A stretch of DNA of 64,000 nucleotides, from contig JACJWU010000001.1 of NCBI GenBank assembly GCA_020636995.1, positions 620,001-684,000 of the forward strand, read 5' to 3'. A program made the translations under genes and the position numbers. Of this stretch, positions 8,616-16,382 are shown in pieces; the stretch's first letter is position 1; every line of letters starts with the position of its first letter. The stretch comes from Actinomycetota bacterium. Lineage in GTDB: Bacteria; Actinomycetota; Actinomycetes; S36-B12; UBA10799. The notes under the pieces were generated by a model. The model ran no database searches. It saw nothing but the letters and a program-made list of their open reading frames with translations, and had not been told where the DNA came from.

Positions 8616-9818
8616 GTGCCCAGCCGGCCACAGGACGCCGCAGGCCACCAGCGCAAACCCTGGTGGTTGATCACGGACGCGGCGCTTGCTGCGCTGTTCA
8701 CCTGGATCACGGTCGTTTCCCTGCAGAGCCCGGCGTACGTGGATGAGTACGGGCAGGTCGAGGGTTTGGGCTGGATTCTGGCGCTCGCGCCGAACGCGCT
8801 CCTACTCGTCCGACGCCTGATGCCCGTCGTCGCACTGGTGGCGGCCACGGCGCTGTACCTCGCGGCCAGCGCGACCCAGGGGGACAGCAACGCCCCGCTT
8901 GCGATCCCATTCTTCGCATACTCGGTCGCGGCCACCCGGACGGTCCCCGTCTCGGGAGCAATCGTGGGTGGCGCGGCGCTGGCGCTGTCAACAGTGACGT
9001 TCTACGGGCCGGGCGAGCCCGACCCACTCGTCATCGTCGTGTGGTTCGTCCTGTTCGGGATCGGCTGGTTGATCGGTGCGAGTATGCGGAGCAACAGGAT
9101 CCGCGCTGCCCGGCTGACCAAGACGGTGGACGACCTCGAAGCACACCAGGACGAGGTCGCGGCCGCTGCGATCGCCGAGGAGCGCAGACGCCTCGCGCGC
9201 GAACTGCATGATGCCGTCGGACACGCAGTGAACGTCATGGTCCTGCAGGCGGGCGCCGCCCGCATCTCACAACAGCCGGACCGGGCCTTCGAGGCGCTGG
9301 CGGAGATCGAGAATCTCGGACGCAACGCACTGACCGACCTCGACCAGATGCTGGGCCTGCTGCGTGAGTCCGATGACGTCGAGAGGGATCCGGCGCGAGG
9401 CATCGGCGACATCACGCAGATGGTGGCGGATCTGCGGGACACGGGAGCCGACATCACCCTGCGGATCGACTGCGACCGCCCGGTCGAGCGCCATGTGTCG
9501 GCAGCTGCCTTCCGTATCGTCCAGGAGTCGCTCACGAATGCCCTCAAGCACGCGGGCGCCGCCCACACCGACGTGACGGTTTCCTGCGCACCCCGGCACC
9601 TGCTCGTGACCGTCAGGAACGGCCCCGGATCGACCGCGCTGCCGAACTCAGACCGCCATGGCCGCGGCATCGTGGGCATGAGCGAGCGAGCCAGAATACT
9701 TGGCGGCGACCTGCGCGCAGGGCCGCGCGACGACGGTGGGTTCGAGGTCACGGCGACCCTGCCACTCGGGCCGATCCCCCAGACGGTGAACGACGGACAG
9801 CACCCGGCGACCCGATGA
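8616..9818 (+). CDS. NarL-type sensor histidine kinase
   Basis: A 400-residue membrane histidine kinase of the DesK/NarX-like class. About four to five hydrophobic segments fill residues 15-150. The HisKA_3 dimerisation helix carries RRRLARELHDAVGHAVN with the phospho-accepting His at residue 198. The ATPase domain has VQESLTNALKHAG (N box) and GRGIVGMSERARILGG (G boxes). I take the GTG at 8616 as the start because the membrane segment follows directly; the frame is open far upstream only because of the GC-rich opposite gene. It overlaps the response regulator by ATGA, so the two are translationally coupled. It probably responds to an envelope signal and may control the divergent hydrolase. 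Confidence 0.87.
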   Translation: MPSRPQDAAGHQRKPWWLITDAALAALFTWITVVSLQSPAYVDEYGQVEGLGWILALAPNALLLVRRLMPVVALVAATALYLAASATQGDSNAPLAIPFFAYSVAATRTVPVSGAIVGGAALALSTVTFYGPGEPDPLVIVVWFVLFGIGWLIGASMRSNRIRAARLTKTVDDLEAHQDEVAAAAIAEERRRLARELHDAVGHAVNVMVLQAGAARISQQPDRAFEALAEIENLGRNALTDLDQMLGLLRESDDVERDPARGIGDITQMVADLRDTGADITLRIDCDRPVERHVSAAAFRIVQESLTNALKHAGAAHTDVTVSCAPRHLLVTVRNGPGSTALPNSDRHGRGIVGMSERARILGGDLRAGPRDDGGFEVTATLPLGPIPQTVNDGQHPATR

Positions 9819-10489
9819 ACATCAGAGTCCTGATCGTCGACGACGACACCCTGGTTCGCGCGGGTCTGCGCATGATGATCGAGTCGCAGTCCGATCTGGA
9901 GGTGGTCGGCGAGGCGGACAACGGAGCGGACGCGGTGACGCTGGCCCGCAGCCTGACGCCCGACATCGTCCTGATGGACATCCGCATGCCCGGCACGGAC
10001 GGACTCGCGGCAACCGGACTCATCACGGACATGTCCGACGAAATCAAGGTGATGATTCTGACGACCTTCGATCTGGATGAATACGTGTTCGAAGCGGTGC
10101 GATCGGGAGCGAGTGGCTTCCTGCTGAAGCGCACGCGACCCGAGGATCTCCTCGCCGGTATTCGCACTGTGGCATCTGGCGATGCTCTGCTGTCACCTTC
10201 AGTGACACGCAGGCTCATGGATGAGTTCGCGCGCACAAGCCCGGCTCGTGCTCGCGACTCCCATGAGTCGAAGCTCGACAGCCTCACCGCGCGTGAGCAG
10301 CAAGTCCTCGTGCACATCGGACAGGGAATGTCGAACCGCGAAATCGCCCGGCAGCTCTACGTCAGTGAGAGCACGGTGAAGACCCACGTCAAGCGAATCC
10401 TGATGAAACTCGGGCTTCGGGATCGGGTCCACGCGGTCGTCTTCGCGTACGAGAACGGACTACTTGAGCCGCGCGGGGACGCGTTCTAG
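9815..10489 (+). CDS. NarL/FixJ-family response regulator
   Basis: A 224-residue response regulator. The receiver domain (1-120) shows the acidic pocket VDDD (9-11), the phospho-acceptor Asp55 in VLMDIRMPG, the Thr of ILTTFD and Lys in FLLKRTRP. The C-terminal LuxR-type DNA-binding domain (about 155-215) reads LTAREQQVLVHIGQG and STVKTHVKRILMKLGL. The ATG overlaps the kinase stop by four bases. It ends in TAG. It is the cognate partner of the kinase at 8616, and its targets are not visible apart from the suggestive inverted repeat upstream of the operon. Confidence 0.92.
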   Translation: MNIRVLIVDDDTLVRAGLRMMIESQSDLEVVGEADNGADAVTLARSLTPDIVLMDIRMPGTDGLAATGLITDMSDEIKVMILTTFDLDEYVFEAVRSGASGFLLKRTRPEDLLAGIRTVASGDALLSPSVTRRLMDEFARTSPARARDSHESKLDSLTAREQQVLVHIGQGMSNREIARQLYVSESTVKTHVKRILMKLGLRDRVHAVVFAYENGLLEPRGDAF

Positions 10490-10493
10490 CTTC

Positions 10494-10785
10494 TCTGTCC
10501 AGACAGGTTGGTCGCGGTAGCGTGCCGGGCCCGGTGACGGCCGGGCGGTGGTCATCGCACATCCCAATTAGAGATCGGCATCCTGGTTAGAGATACGGCA
10601 CTCCGGTTAGCCCTATACGGCCGTGGGACTCTAACCAACCAGCCGCCGACTAACCAACCTGCCGATCTCTAACCGGACGGGGGCCGGGTACAAAGCCCGC
10701 ACCCTCCCCAGAACAACGGCACGCTCGAATCCACAACGGTCCCACTCCACCGGAAAGCCCGCCAGCCGTGTGGCCAACCTCCCTG
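10494..10785. repeat. intergenic palindromic repeat element, copy 1
   Basis: This gene-free stretch holds a 113-bp core (10563-10675) that is about 92% identical, by my count, to 48408-48520. The core has inverted ends (TTAGAGATCGGCA at 10568-10580, complement at 10660-10672) and internal GGTTAG/CTAACC repeats. It is framed by an outer pair, AGGTTGGTC at 10505-10513 and GGCCAACCT at 10772-10780, which copy 2 also has. No gene is apparent inside. The layout is that of a small non-autonomous mobile element or a decayed insertion sequence. Confidence 0.7.
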
Positions 10786-10800
10786 CACAACACCTGACTT

Positions 10801-11238
10801 TCAGCCAGCGGCGCGCTGCACCAACTCCCGCAGCCGCTTCTCCACCGTGTCGGTCCACTCCACGACCGCGAACGTCGTAGCCCACATATCACCGTCGTCC
10901 AGCGTCGCGTCCTCGTTGAATCCAATGGTGGCGTAGCGGGTGTCGAACTTGGAGGCGGGCTGGACGAAGGCCACGACCTTGCCGTCACGGGCGTAGGACG
11001 GGAAGCCGTACCAGGTCTTGGGATCCAGGTGTGGCGCTTCTTCCGTCACGACCACATGGAATCGTTCGGCGATCGTCCGATCGAGCCCGGACAGTGCGTC
11101 GATGGCGTCGATGCACGCCTGATACTCCTTGGCCTTCTTGGCAGAGCCCTTCACGCCCTTCATGGCCGCGAGTTCCTCGGCGCGCTGCTTCATCGCCGCA
11201 CGCTCTGCGGCGCTGAATCCATCGTTGTTGTCCGCCAT
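10801..11238 (-). CDS. DUF1801/YdhG-like small protein
   Basis: A 145-residue soluble protein. The N-terminal helix is charged (ADNNDGFSAAERAAMKQRAEE). The C-terminal two thirds contain a fold typical of DUF1801/YdhG proteins: HLDPKTWYGFPSYARDGKVV followed by FVQPASKFDTRYATIGF. YdhG-type proteins are sometimes called iron-chaperone-like, but the function here is unknown. I choose the ATG at 11238, which has a GGAGG site 8 bp upstream; a GTG three codons earlier would sit on that site. It stands alone beside the repeat element. Confidence 0.7.
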   Translation of the reverse strand: MADNNDGFSAAERAAMKQRAEELAAMKGVKGSAKKAKEYQACIDAIDALSGLDRTIAERFHVVVTEEAPHLDPKTWYGFPSYARDGKVVAFVQPASKFDTRYATIGFNEDATLDDGDMWATTFAVVEWTDTVEKRLRELVQRAAG

Positions 11239-11308
11239 GGTGGCCACCTCCGGCGTCGTCGCGGAAACTCATCGTGTCACAGATCCACAGGATCGAACCG
11301 TCACGGCG

Positions 11309-12754
11309 CTAGATCTGCGATTCGCCGAACCATTGCTCGATCACACGTGACAAGGCGGGATCGTCCGGCGAGCCCGCCCAAGCCACGTGACCGTCCGGCC
11401 GCACAAGGACCGCCTCTGGTGCGTCAACCTCACCGATGACCGGCAACTCCCACACCTCGGCGCACTGGGCTTCCACCACCCGCACCGGCACATCAGCGGC
11501 ACCACCGGTGAAGCTCAGCAGTAGCGGCTGGCCGTCGTGCATGAAGTCGTACACCCGCGATGGGCCATCTCCGGTGAACAGGTCCAGATCCGGCATACGC
11601 CTCCCCACAACCGGGTGGCCCTCGCCGAAGTCGTAGGTGATGTCGAGTCCAGACAGCATCCCGACGGTGTGGCGTCGTGGCTCATCCATCGCCAGCAGCC
11701 CACGGAGCATCTCCCGAACCGCCTCGTGACGCGCGTCGTTGACACTCAAGGCCACCTGCGCCAACGTGTTCTGCAAGACCCTGGCAGCCACCGGATGACG
11801 TTCCTGCTCGTAGGTGTCCAGCAGCGCATCCGGCGACGCGCCACTGACCACGCGGGCCAGTTTCCAACCCAGGTTGACCGCGTCCTGCAGGCCAGTGTTG
11901 AGACCCTGCCCACCATGGGGCGAATGCACGTGGGCGGCGTCGCCGGCCAGCAGCACGCGGCTACGGCGATAGGGCTGAGCCTGCCGCGCCATGTCCGTGA
12001 ATCGCGAGATCCAGCCCGCACGTCGCAGCCCGAAATCGGTCCCGTACACCCCGATGAGCGCCTCCCGCAGGTCCTCGAGGCCAGGCTCGGTCCCCAGGTG
12101 CAGTTCGCGCTCCGTGATGACGACCCGGATCGGCTCGCCCTCCAGGCGGCGGTTCATTGCGTGCGTACCGGCACTGTCCCGCCGGACACCGAACTCAGGT
12201 TCTTCGTCCAACTCGACCTCGGCCACCATCCAACTGGTGGTGGCCTCAACTCCGACGAAGTCGATACCCGCCGCTTTGCGCACAGCACTACGGCCACCGT
12301 CGCACCCGACGAGGTACTGCGAGCGCAGACCGCCGCCTTCGGACAACTCGACATCCACGCCGTCCTGGTCCTGCTGGAAACCCATCACCTCGCGCTGGCG
12401 GATGATCGGCACACCGAGTTCCGTCACCCAGTCAGCCAGTATGCGTTCGATGTCGCTCTGCCACAGACCGAGCGTGTAGTTGTGCCGAGTCGGAAAGTCC
12501 GTGACGTCCATCATGATCAGCGCGAAACCGAGGAACGGATACTTCGTGCCGTCGGTCACGAATCGGTCGGCGACCCCGCGCTGGTCCAGAACCTCGAGGC
12601 TGCGGGGGTAGAGCCCACCGGCCCGCGAACCGTCAAGCTCTGGTGTCGCTCGCCGTTCCACGATCACAGCATCCACGCCTGCGAGCGTCAGTTCGGCACC
12701 CAGCATCATGCCCGTCGGGCCAGCACCTGCGATCACCACGGCATGGTCGGTCAT
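11309..12754 (-). CDS. FAD-dependent aromatic monooxygenase (class A)
   Basis: A 481-residue flavoprotein of the PHBH/pentachlorophenol monooxygenase type. The N-terminal FAD-binding fold has IAGAGPTGMMLGAEL followed by the ERR acid pair. The DG motif is seen in YLVGCDGGRSAVRKAAG, and the GD motif in VLLAGDAAHVHSPHGGQG. The last 90 residues look like the thioredoxin-fold end of this group (AVLVRPDGHVAWAG). Such enzymes hydroxylate phenolic or polyketide substrates with NAD(P)H and O2. The ATG at 12754 has GGAGG 7 bp upstream. No pathway partner is next to it. It ends in TAG. Confidence 0.88.
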   Translation of the reverse strand: MTDHAVVIAGAGPTGMMLGAELTLAGVDAVIVERRATPELDGSRAGGLYPRSLEVLDQRGVADRFVTDGTKYPFLGFALIMMDVTDFPTRHNYTLGLWQSDIERILADWVTELGVPIIRQREVMGFQQDQDGVDVELSEGGGLRSQYLVGCDGGRSAVRKAAGIDFVGVEATTSWMVAEVELDEEPEFGVRRDSAGTHAMNRRLEGEPIRVVITERELHLGTEPGLEDLREALIGVYGTDFGLRRAGWISRFTDMARQAQPYRRSRVLLAGDAAHVHSPHGGQGLNTGLQDAVNLGWKLARVVSGASPDALLDTYEQERHPVAARVLQNTLAQVALSVNDARHEAVREMLRGLLAMDEPRRHTVGMLSGLDITYDFGEGHPVVGRRMPDLDLFTGDGPSRVYDFMHDGQPLLLSFTGGAADVPVRVVEAQCAEVWELPVIGEVDAPEAVLVRPDGHVAWAGSPDDPALSRVIEQWFGESQI

Positions 12755-12833
12755 GCGCACACCTCCAGGAACACTTGTACCCGGTGACGTCGGCGCTGAC
12801 CCTGCAATTCTTCGCGCTGGCGCACGGCCCGGC

Positions 12834-13664
12834 TCATCCGACGTCAGGATCAGTTCTCGCGGCGAGCGCTCGCCTGATCAACTGAACGCCCGCCAGGACC
12901 ATAAGCCCTGCGAAGAGGATCGCGGCCTGACGCTCCGGGATCCACTGTGCAAGTCCTGCCGCAGCGAACGATGCCGGCGCACCGGCCAACCCCGCCCACA
13001 GACCGACCCGGGTCGCCGTCTGCCCACTGCGCACCGTGGTGAACGACGCGGTCACGGCGGTGAACAGAACAACCAGCAGACTTGTACCCCGGGCCACGTC
13101 GAGACCCACCCCTGCCAGCAGTACGAGTCCGGGAACGATCACGATCCCGCCTCCGACCCCGAGCAGTCCGGCCAGCATCCCCGCCGCGATCCCGAGGGCT
13201 ACTAACAGGATCCACTGCGGTCCACCGCCCGCGGATTGTTCGGCCGTCGACGGCAACACAAGACGGTACGCCGAGAAGAACAGCAGTGCCGCGAACGCAA
13301 GTTGCAGCGCGGGAACCGGGATGCGATGCAGCAGTCGCACCCCCACCTGACCCCCCACGACACTGCCGAGCCCGATAACGATCGCTTCGGTCCAAGCGAC
13401 CGCCCCGCCGGTCGCATAGCCGAGGGTGCCAAGGGCGCTGATCGGGATGATCGCCAACAGTGACGTCGTGACGGCCGTGCGTTGATCCAGACCGAGCAGG
13501 AACACGAACAGCGGCACCATGACGATGCCTCCACCCACACCGAACATCCCTGCGAGCAGACCGCCGAGGATCCCGACGAGGACGACCTTGGGAACCGACG
13601 GCACATCTCCACGCTCACGGTCCACGCGCGGATTCTGCCAGAGTCGCGGTCCGGCGGACAGCAT
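12834..13664 (-). CDS. TauE/SafE-family membrane transporter
   Basis: A protein of up to 276 residues with about eight hydrophobic segments and the two internal repeats of the TauE/SafE family: LLAGMFGVGGGIVMVPLFV in the first half and LAGLLGVGGGIVIVPGLVL in the second. Family members export or import sulfite, sulfonates or other organic anions; the substrate cannot be told here. The start is uncertain: GTG codons at 13625 and 13604 would give a more usual short N-terminus. It converges on nothing and runs in the same direction as the genes at 13671-14830. Confidence 0.85.
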   Translation of the reverse strand: MLSAGPRLWQNPRVDRERGDVPSVPKVVLVGILGGLLAGMFGVGGGIVMVPLFVFLLGLDQRTAVTTSLLAIIPISALGTLGYATGGAVAWTEAIVIGLGSVVGGQVGVRLLHRIPVPALQLAFAALLFFSAYRLVLPSTAEQSAGGGPQWILLVALGIAAGMLAGLLGVGGGIVIVPGLVLLAGVGLDVARGTSLLVVLFTAVTASFTTVRSGQTATRVGLWAGLAGAPASFAAAGLAQWIPERQAAILFAGLMVLAGVQLIRRALAARTDPDVG

Positions 13665-13670
13665 CCGCCC

Positions 13671-14159
13671 CTAGATCAGCCCCGCGGTCTCCAGAGCCTC
13701 ACGGGCCGCATTCTTGGAACCTCCCAAAGTCAACTTGTACGTCTTCCCGGTGGTTTTGAGGATGAGCATGTCGGATCCGACCCCGCCTTCCGGGCCTGTG
13801 GTCGTCTTCAACTTCACCTTGGTCACGGTCGCACGATCCACCGCAAAGTTCTTCGGGTTGTCCGCGAGCGTACCTTCCGGACCCCACTGCGCGTAGCGCT
13901 CCACGAGCCGGTCGTAGACGTGTGGATTCGCCAGCATCTGGGCCATTCGTCCCTTGCCCTGACTCTGGGCCTCCGCCTTCGCCTGCTGGGACAACTCCTT
14001 CAATTGGGCAACCGTGATCCGCGCGAAGAGGATGCGGTTGTTCGTGATCACCAGGCTGTGCTGGCGGCTTCCGAACCCCAGGAACCCTGCCTTCAGGGTG
14101 ACGTTGGGAATGAAGGCGAGGATCCGCTCAGAGGTTCCGTAGGGGTATTCGATGGTCAT
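13671..14159 (-). CDS. conserved-looking cytosolic protein, PH-like fold suspected
   Basis: A 162-residue protein with no signal peptide. The N-terminal part (ERILAFIPNVTLKAGFLGFG ... HSLVITNNRILFARI) is a run of short strands reminiscent of bacterial PH-like (bPH) domains. A helical, Gln/Ala-rich segment follows, and then a second strand-rich part (TKVKLKTTTGPEGGVGSDML ... KTYKLTLGG). I do not know its function. The ATG at 14159 has a GGAGGGA site at proper spacing. It ends in TAG, 6 bp from the next gene. Confidence 0.6.
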   Translation of the reverse strand: MTIEYPYGTSERILAFIPNVTLKAGFLGFGSRQHSLVITNNRILFARITVAQLKELSQQAKAEAQSQGKGRMAQMLANPHVYDRLVERYAQWGPEGTLADNPKNFAVDRATVTKVKLKTTTGPEGGVGSDMLILKTTGKTYKLTLGGSKNAAREALETAGLI

Positions 14160-14215
14160 CTCGGCTCCCTCCACCCAATTCCAGGATACGAGTAGCGGAT
14201 GCCCGCCGGGTGCAT

Positions 14216-14830
14216 TCAGACCAGTTGGAAGATGTACGCGAATGCACTCTTGGTGTACGCGATCCCGCGGCCCCGATCGCGAATCGTCTGAGGGTCGGCG
14301 GCTTCCGGGCGCTTCGGCACGAGGTAATCGCCCAGTCCCTCCCTGATGAGGCGATAGACGCCCGCTCGGTGTTGTACCGCCGCGATGAGTCGCAGACCGG
14401 GATCGAGTGCCGCCAGACTGGCGTCGCCATGGCTGGCGTTGGCGAGCAGCAGGCCCTGCGGGGTCAGATACTCCCGGCAGTTGTCCCACACCGGGCCCGC
14501 ATAGAGCGATATCAGCAGGTCGAAACTCGACGTTTCCAGAGGCAGAGGCGTGGAGTAGTCCTGATGGATGAAGGTGACGTCCGCTCCGGCCTCGGGGAGT
14601 GCGCGTCCGGACAGTTCAGAGGCGACCAGATCCGCATCGCCGAAGAAGCGGGCGGCGCGACGGTCAGTATCCACATAGGTCACTGAGGGGATCGCGGTCG
14701 ACGGCGAGAGGTCGACATAACTGCCCGGGTACAACGCGACGTCCGGATCCCATGCTTCGCGGATGGCCGCGAACAACGGCGCACGATCCCCGATGGTCTG
14801 GCAGTAGCTGCGCCATGTGGGCTGGCTCAT
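14216..14830 (-). CDS. class I SAM-dependent methyltransferase-like protein
   Basis: A 204-residue protein. DVALYPGSYVDLSPS and VTYVDTDRRAARFF resemble motif I and the acidic end of the second strand of a Rossmann-like methyltransferase, but the usual glycine-rich loop is weak. FIHQDYSTPL and SSFDLLISLYAGPV fit motifs for strands 3 and 4. The substrate is unknown, and it may be a degenerate or non-enzymatic member. The ATG at 14830 follows a GGAGGAAG site. Arrays of short repeats lie between it and the acyltransferase gene upstream. Confidence 0.6.
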   Translation of the reverse strand: MSQPTWRSYCQTIGDRAPLFAAIREAWDPDVALYPGSYVDLSPSTAIPSVTYVDTDRRAARFFGDADLVASELSGRALPEAGADVTFIHQDYSTPLPLETSSFDLLISLYAGPVWDNCREYLTPQGLLLANASHGDASLAALDPGLRLIAAVQHRAGVYRLIREGLGDYLVPKRPEAADPQTIRDRGRGIAYTKSAFAYIFQLV

Positions 14831-14904
14831 TCGTCTTCCTCCGGGATGGTTCCTCTCACCACCCATCATCGCGGACAACCCGAGCCCCACCGGACAGGCC
14901 GTTG

Positions 14905-15006
14905 GATGGGGTTCGTGCCGGTAGATGAGGTTCGTGCCCGTAGATGGGATTCGTCGGCCGCTGAACCCGACTACCTGAACCCCACCGGACTACCCGAACC
15001 CCACCG
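14905..15006. repeat. 19-bp direct repeats in both orientations
   Basis: Three units of a 19-bp repeat (GATGGGGTTCGTGCCGGTA-like) begin at 14905, 14924 and 14943, the last one degenerate. They are followed by two units of a 19-bp repeat on the other strand (GACTACCTGAACCCCACCG at 14969 and a near copy at 14988). A close match to the first unit, in reverse orientation, occurs again at 26471-26494. No gene is seen in this stretch. Confidence 0.6.
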
Positions 15007-15022
15007 GACAGCGCGGCGCCGG

Positions 15023-15730
15023 CTAGCCCACGACCCCAGCGATCCGCTCCCTCGCCTGCGCGGTGGCCGCCTCCACCGAGTCCCCCGGCTGGAACGGCGG
15101 TAACACGGTCACCGTGATGCGATGGCGACCGCGCAGTACGAATCCGTGTTTGGGCAGCGCGTCGTTCGTCCCCTCGATCGCGATGGGCACGATCGGGACC
15201 TGCGCCGCCACCGCGAGCTCGAACGCCCCCGTCTTGAACGCCTTCAGCTCCCCTGTTGCCGATCGGGTGCCCTCGGGGAACATCATCAGCGAACTCCCCT
15301 GCGCGAGCGCCTGCTCGCACTGAGCCATCATCTTCACCACACTGTCCCGGTTTCCGCGCTGCAAGGGGATGTACCGGTTCAACGTCATGTTCCAGCCGAC
15401 GCCGGGCACCTTGAAGATCTCGGCCTTGGACACCCACTTGAAGTCCACGAACAACCGGAACAGCACAAGGATGTCCAGCAACGACAAATGGTTGGCCACA
15501 TACACGTAGGTAGCGTCGCGGTCGAGGTGTTCGCGGCCGTGGATCGTGACCCGCCAGGCCGGGTTGAGCCACGTGTACAGCGACGCCCAGAAGCACGTGA
15601 ACAGGTGCAGTGCACGCCGGCGGCGATCAAACGGCGCGGTGACGGCCCAGATGATCAGGGCGACCGGGAACAGCACCGCCGAACTGAGGACCACGAATGC
15701 CCAGAACACCAAGGACCCCACTTGCCTCAT
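15023..15730 (-). CDS. plsC: 1-acylglycerol-3-phosphate acyltransferase family protein
   Basis: A 235-residue PlsC-type acyltransferase. An N-terminal hydrophobic anchor (residues 5-35) is followed by the catalytic motif NHLSLLD (HX4D) and the glycerophosphate-binding motif MMFPEGTRS. Motif III-like VPIVPIAIEGTNDAL is also present. It would acylate lysophosphatidic acid at sn-2 on the inner membrane face to make phosphatidic acid. I choose the ATG at 15730; a TTG three codons earlier is possible. It sits upstream of the methyltransferase-like gene in the same direction, separated by the repeat array. Confidence 0.87.
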   Translation of the reverse strand: MRQVGSLVFWAFVVLSSAVLFPVALIIWAVTAPFDRRRRALHLFTCFWASLYTWLNPAWRVTIHGREHLDRDATYVYVANHLSLLDILVLFRLFVDFKWVSKAEIFKVPGVGWNMTLNRYIPLQRGNRDSVVKMMAQCEQALAQGSSLMMFPEGTRSATGELKAFKTGAFELAVAAQVPIVPIAIEGTNDALPKHGFVLRGRHRITVTVLPPFQPGDSVEAATAQARERIAGVVG

Positions 15731-15754
15731 GGGTGTCAAGGTAGCGGGGCGTCG

Positions 15755-16354
15755 TCAGCCGCTGCGAACCACCGCCCGCGGACCCATCACGATCACGGGC
15801 TTCGCCGCCGGATCGAGCCAGCGCAATGTGGCCCGCATCGCGGGCCGGCTGATCGAGATGCAACCACGGGTGGCGCCCCGACCGGACACGTGCAGCCAGA
15901 TACCACCGTCCTTGATCTTGGGGTTGGGCCGCGTCAGATCCAACGGGCTTCGACCCGGGACGCGGTTGAAGTTGATGGCCACCACGTAGTCGAACACCCA
16001 CTCACCTCCGGGCGGACCCGCGAATCCGCGCCGGGAGTGGTGGTAGGGAAGGCGCGTGCCTTTGGGCGCCGACAACCGCCCGCCGGCGTCGGTGAGACCG
16101 AACTTTCCGATCGGCGAGAAGTAGCTGTAGTCCCACGGTTTCGGATGCCAGCCCCGCGCGCCGTTGCGCGCCGGGGTGCTGGACACCTTGTGCCAGCATC
16201 CTGACTGATAGGCCCAGCGGGTGAGAGTGGTGTGACTTGAACGGCGGCCGTGCCCCGTGGCGATCAGTACCTGCCGATGTCGCTCGGGGTCCACCTGGTA
16301 TTGCGCCGTGAGCGGCAACTCGCACGGCGTGACAGGCGGCAGCGCCACGATCAC
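15755..16354 (-). CDS. L,D-transpeptidase (YkuD) family protein
   Basis: A 199-residue protein with the YkuD catalytic signature near its end: GGIWLHVSGRGATRGCISIS, where the His and Cys would be the active pair. YkuD enzymes form 3-3 cross-links in peptidoglycan. No good signal peptide or membrane anchor is visible after the GTG start at 16354, which is odd for a cell-wall enzyme; the true N-terminus may be shortened or the protein may be exported differently. It is followed 25 bp later by the acyltransferase gene. An upstream interrupted amidohydrolase ends 28 bp before the start. Confidence 0.75.
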   Translation of the reverse strand: MIVALPPVTPCELPLTAQYQVDPERHRQVLIATGHGRRSSHTTLTRWAYQSGCWHKVSSTPARNGARGWHPKPWDYSYFSPIGKFGLTDAGGRLSAPKGTRLPYHHSRRGFAGPPGGEWVFDYVVAINFNRVPGRSPLDLTRPNPKIKDGGIWLHVSGRGATRGCISISRPAMRATLRWLDPAAKPVIVMGPRAVVRSG

Positions 16355-16382
16355 GCCGATCAGTGTACGCGCGACGTTCGAA

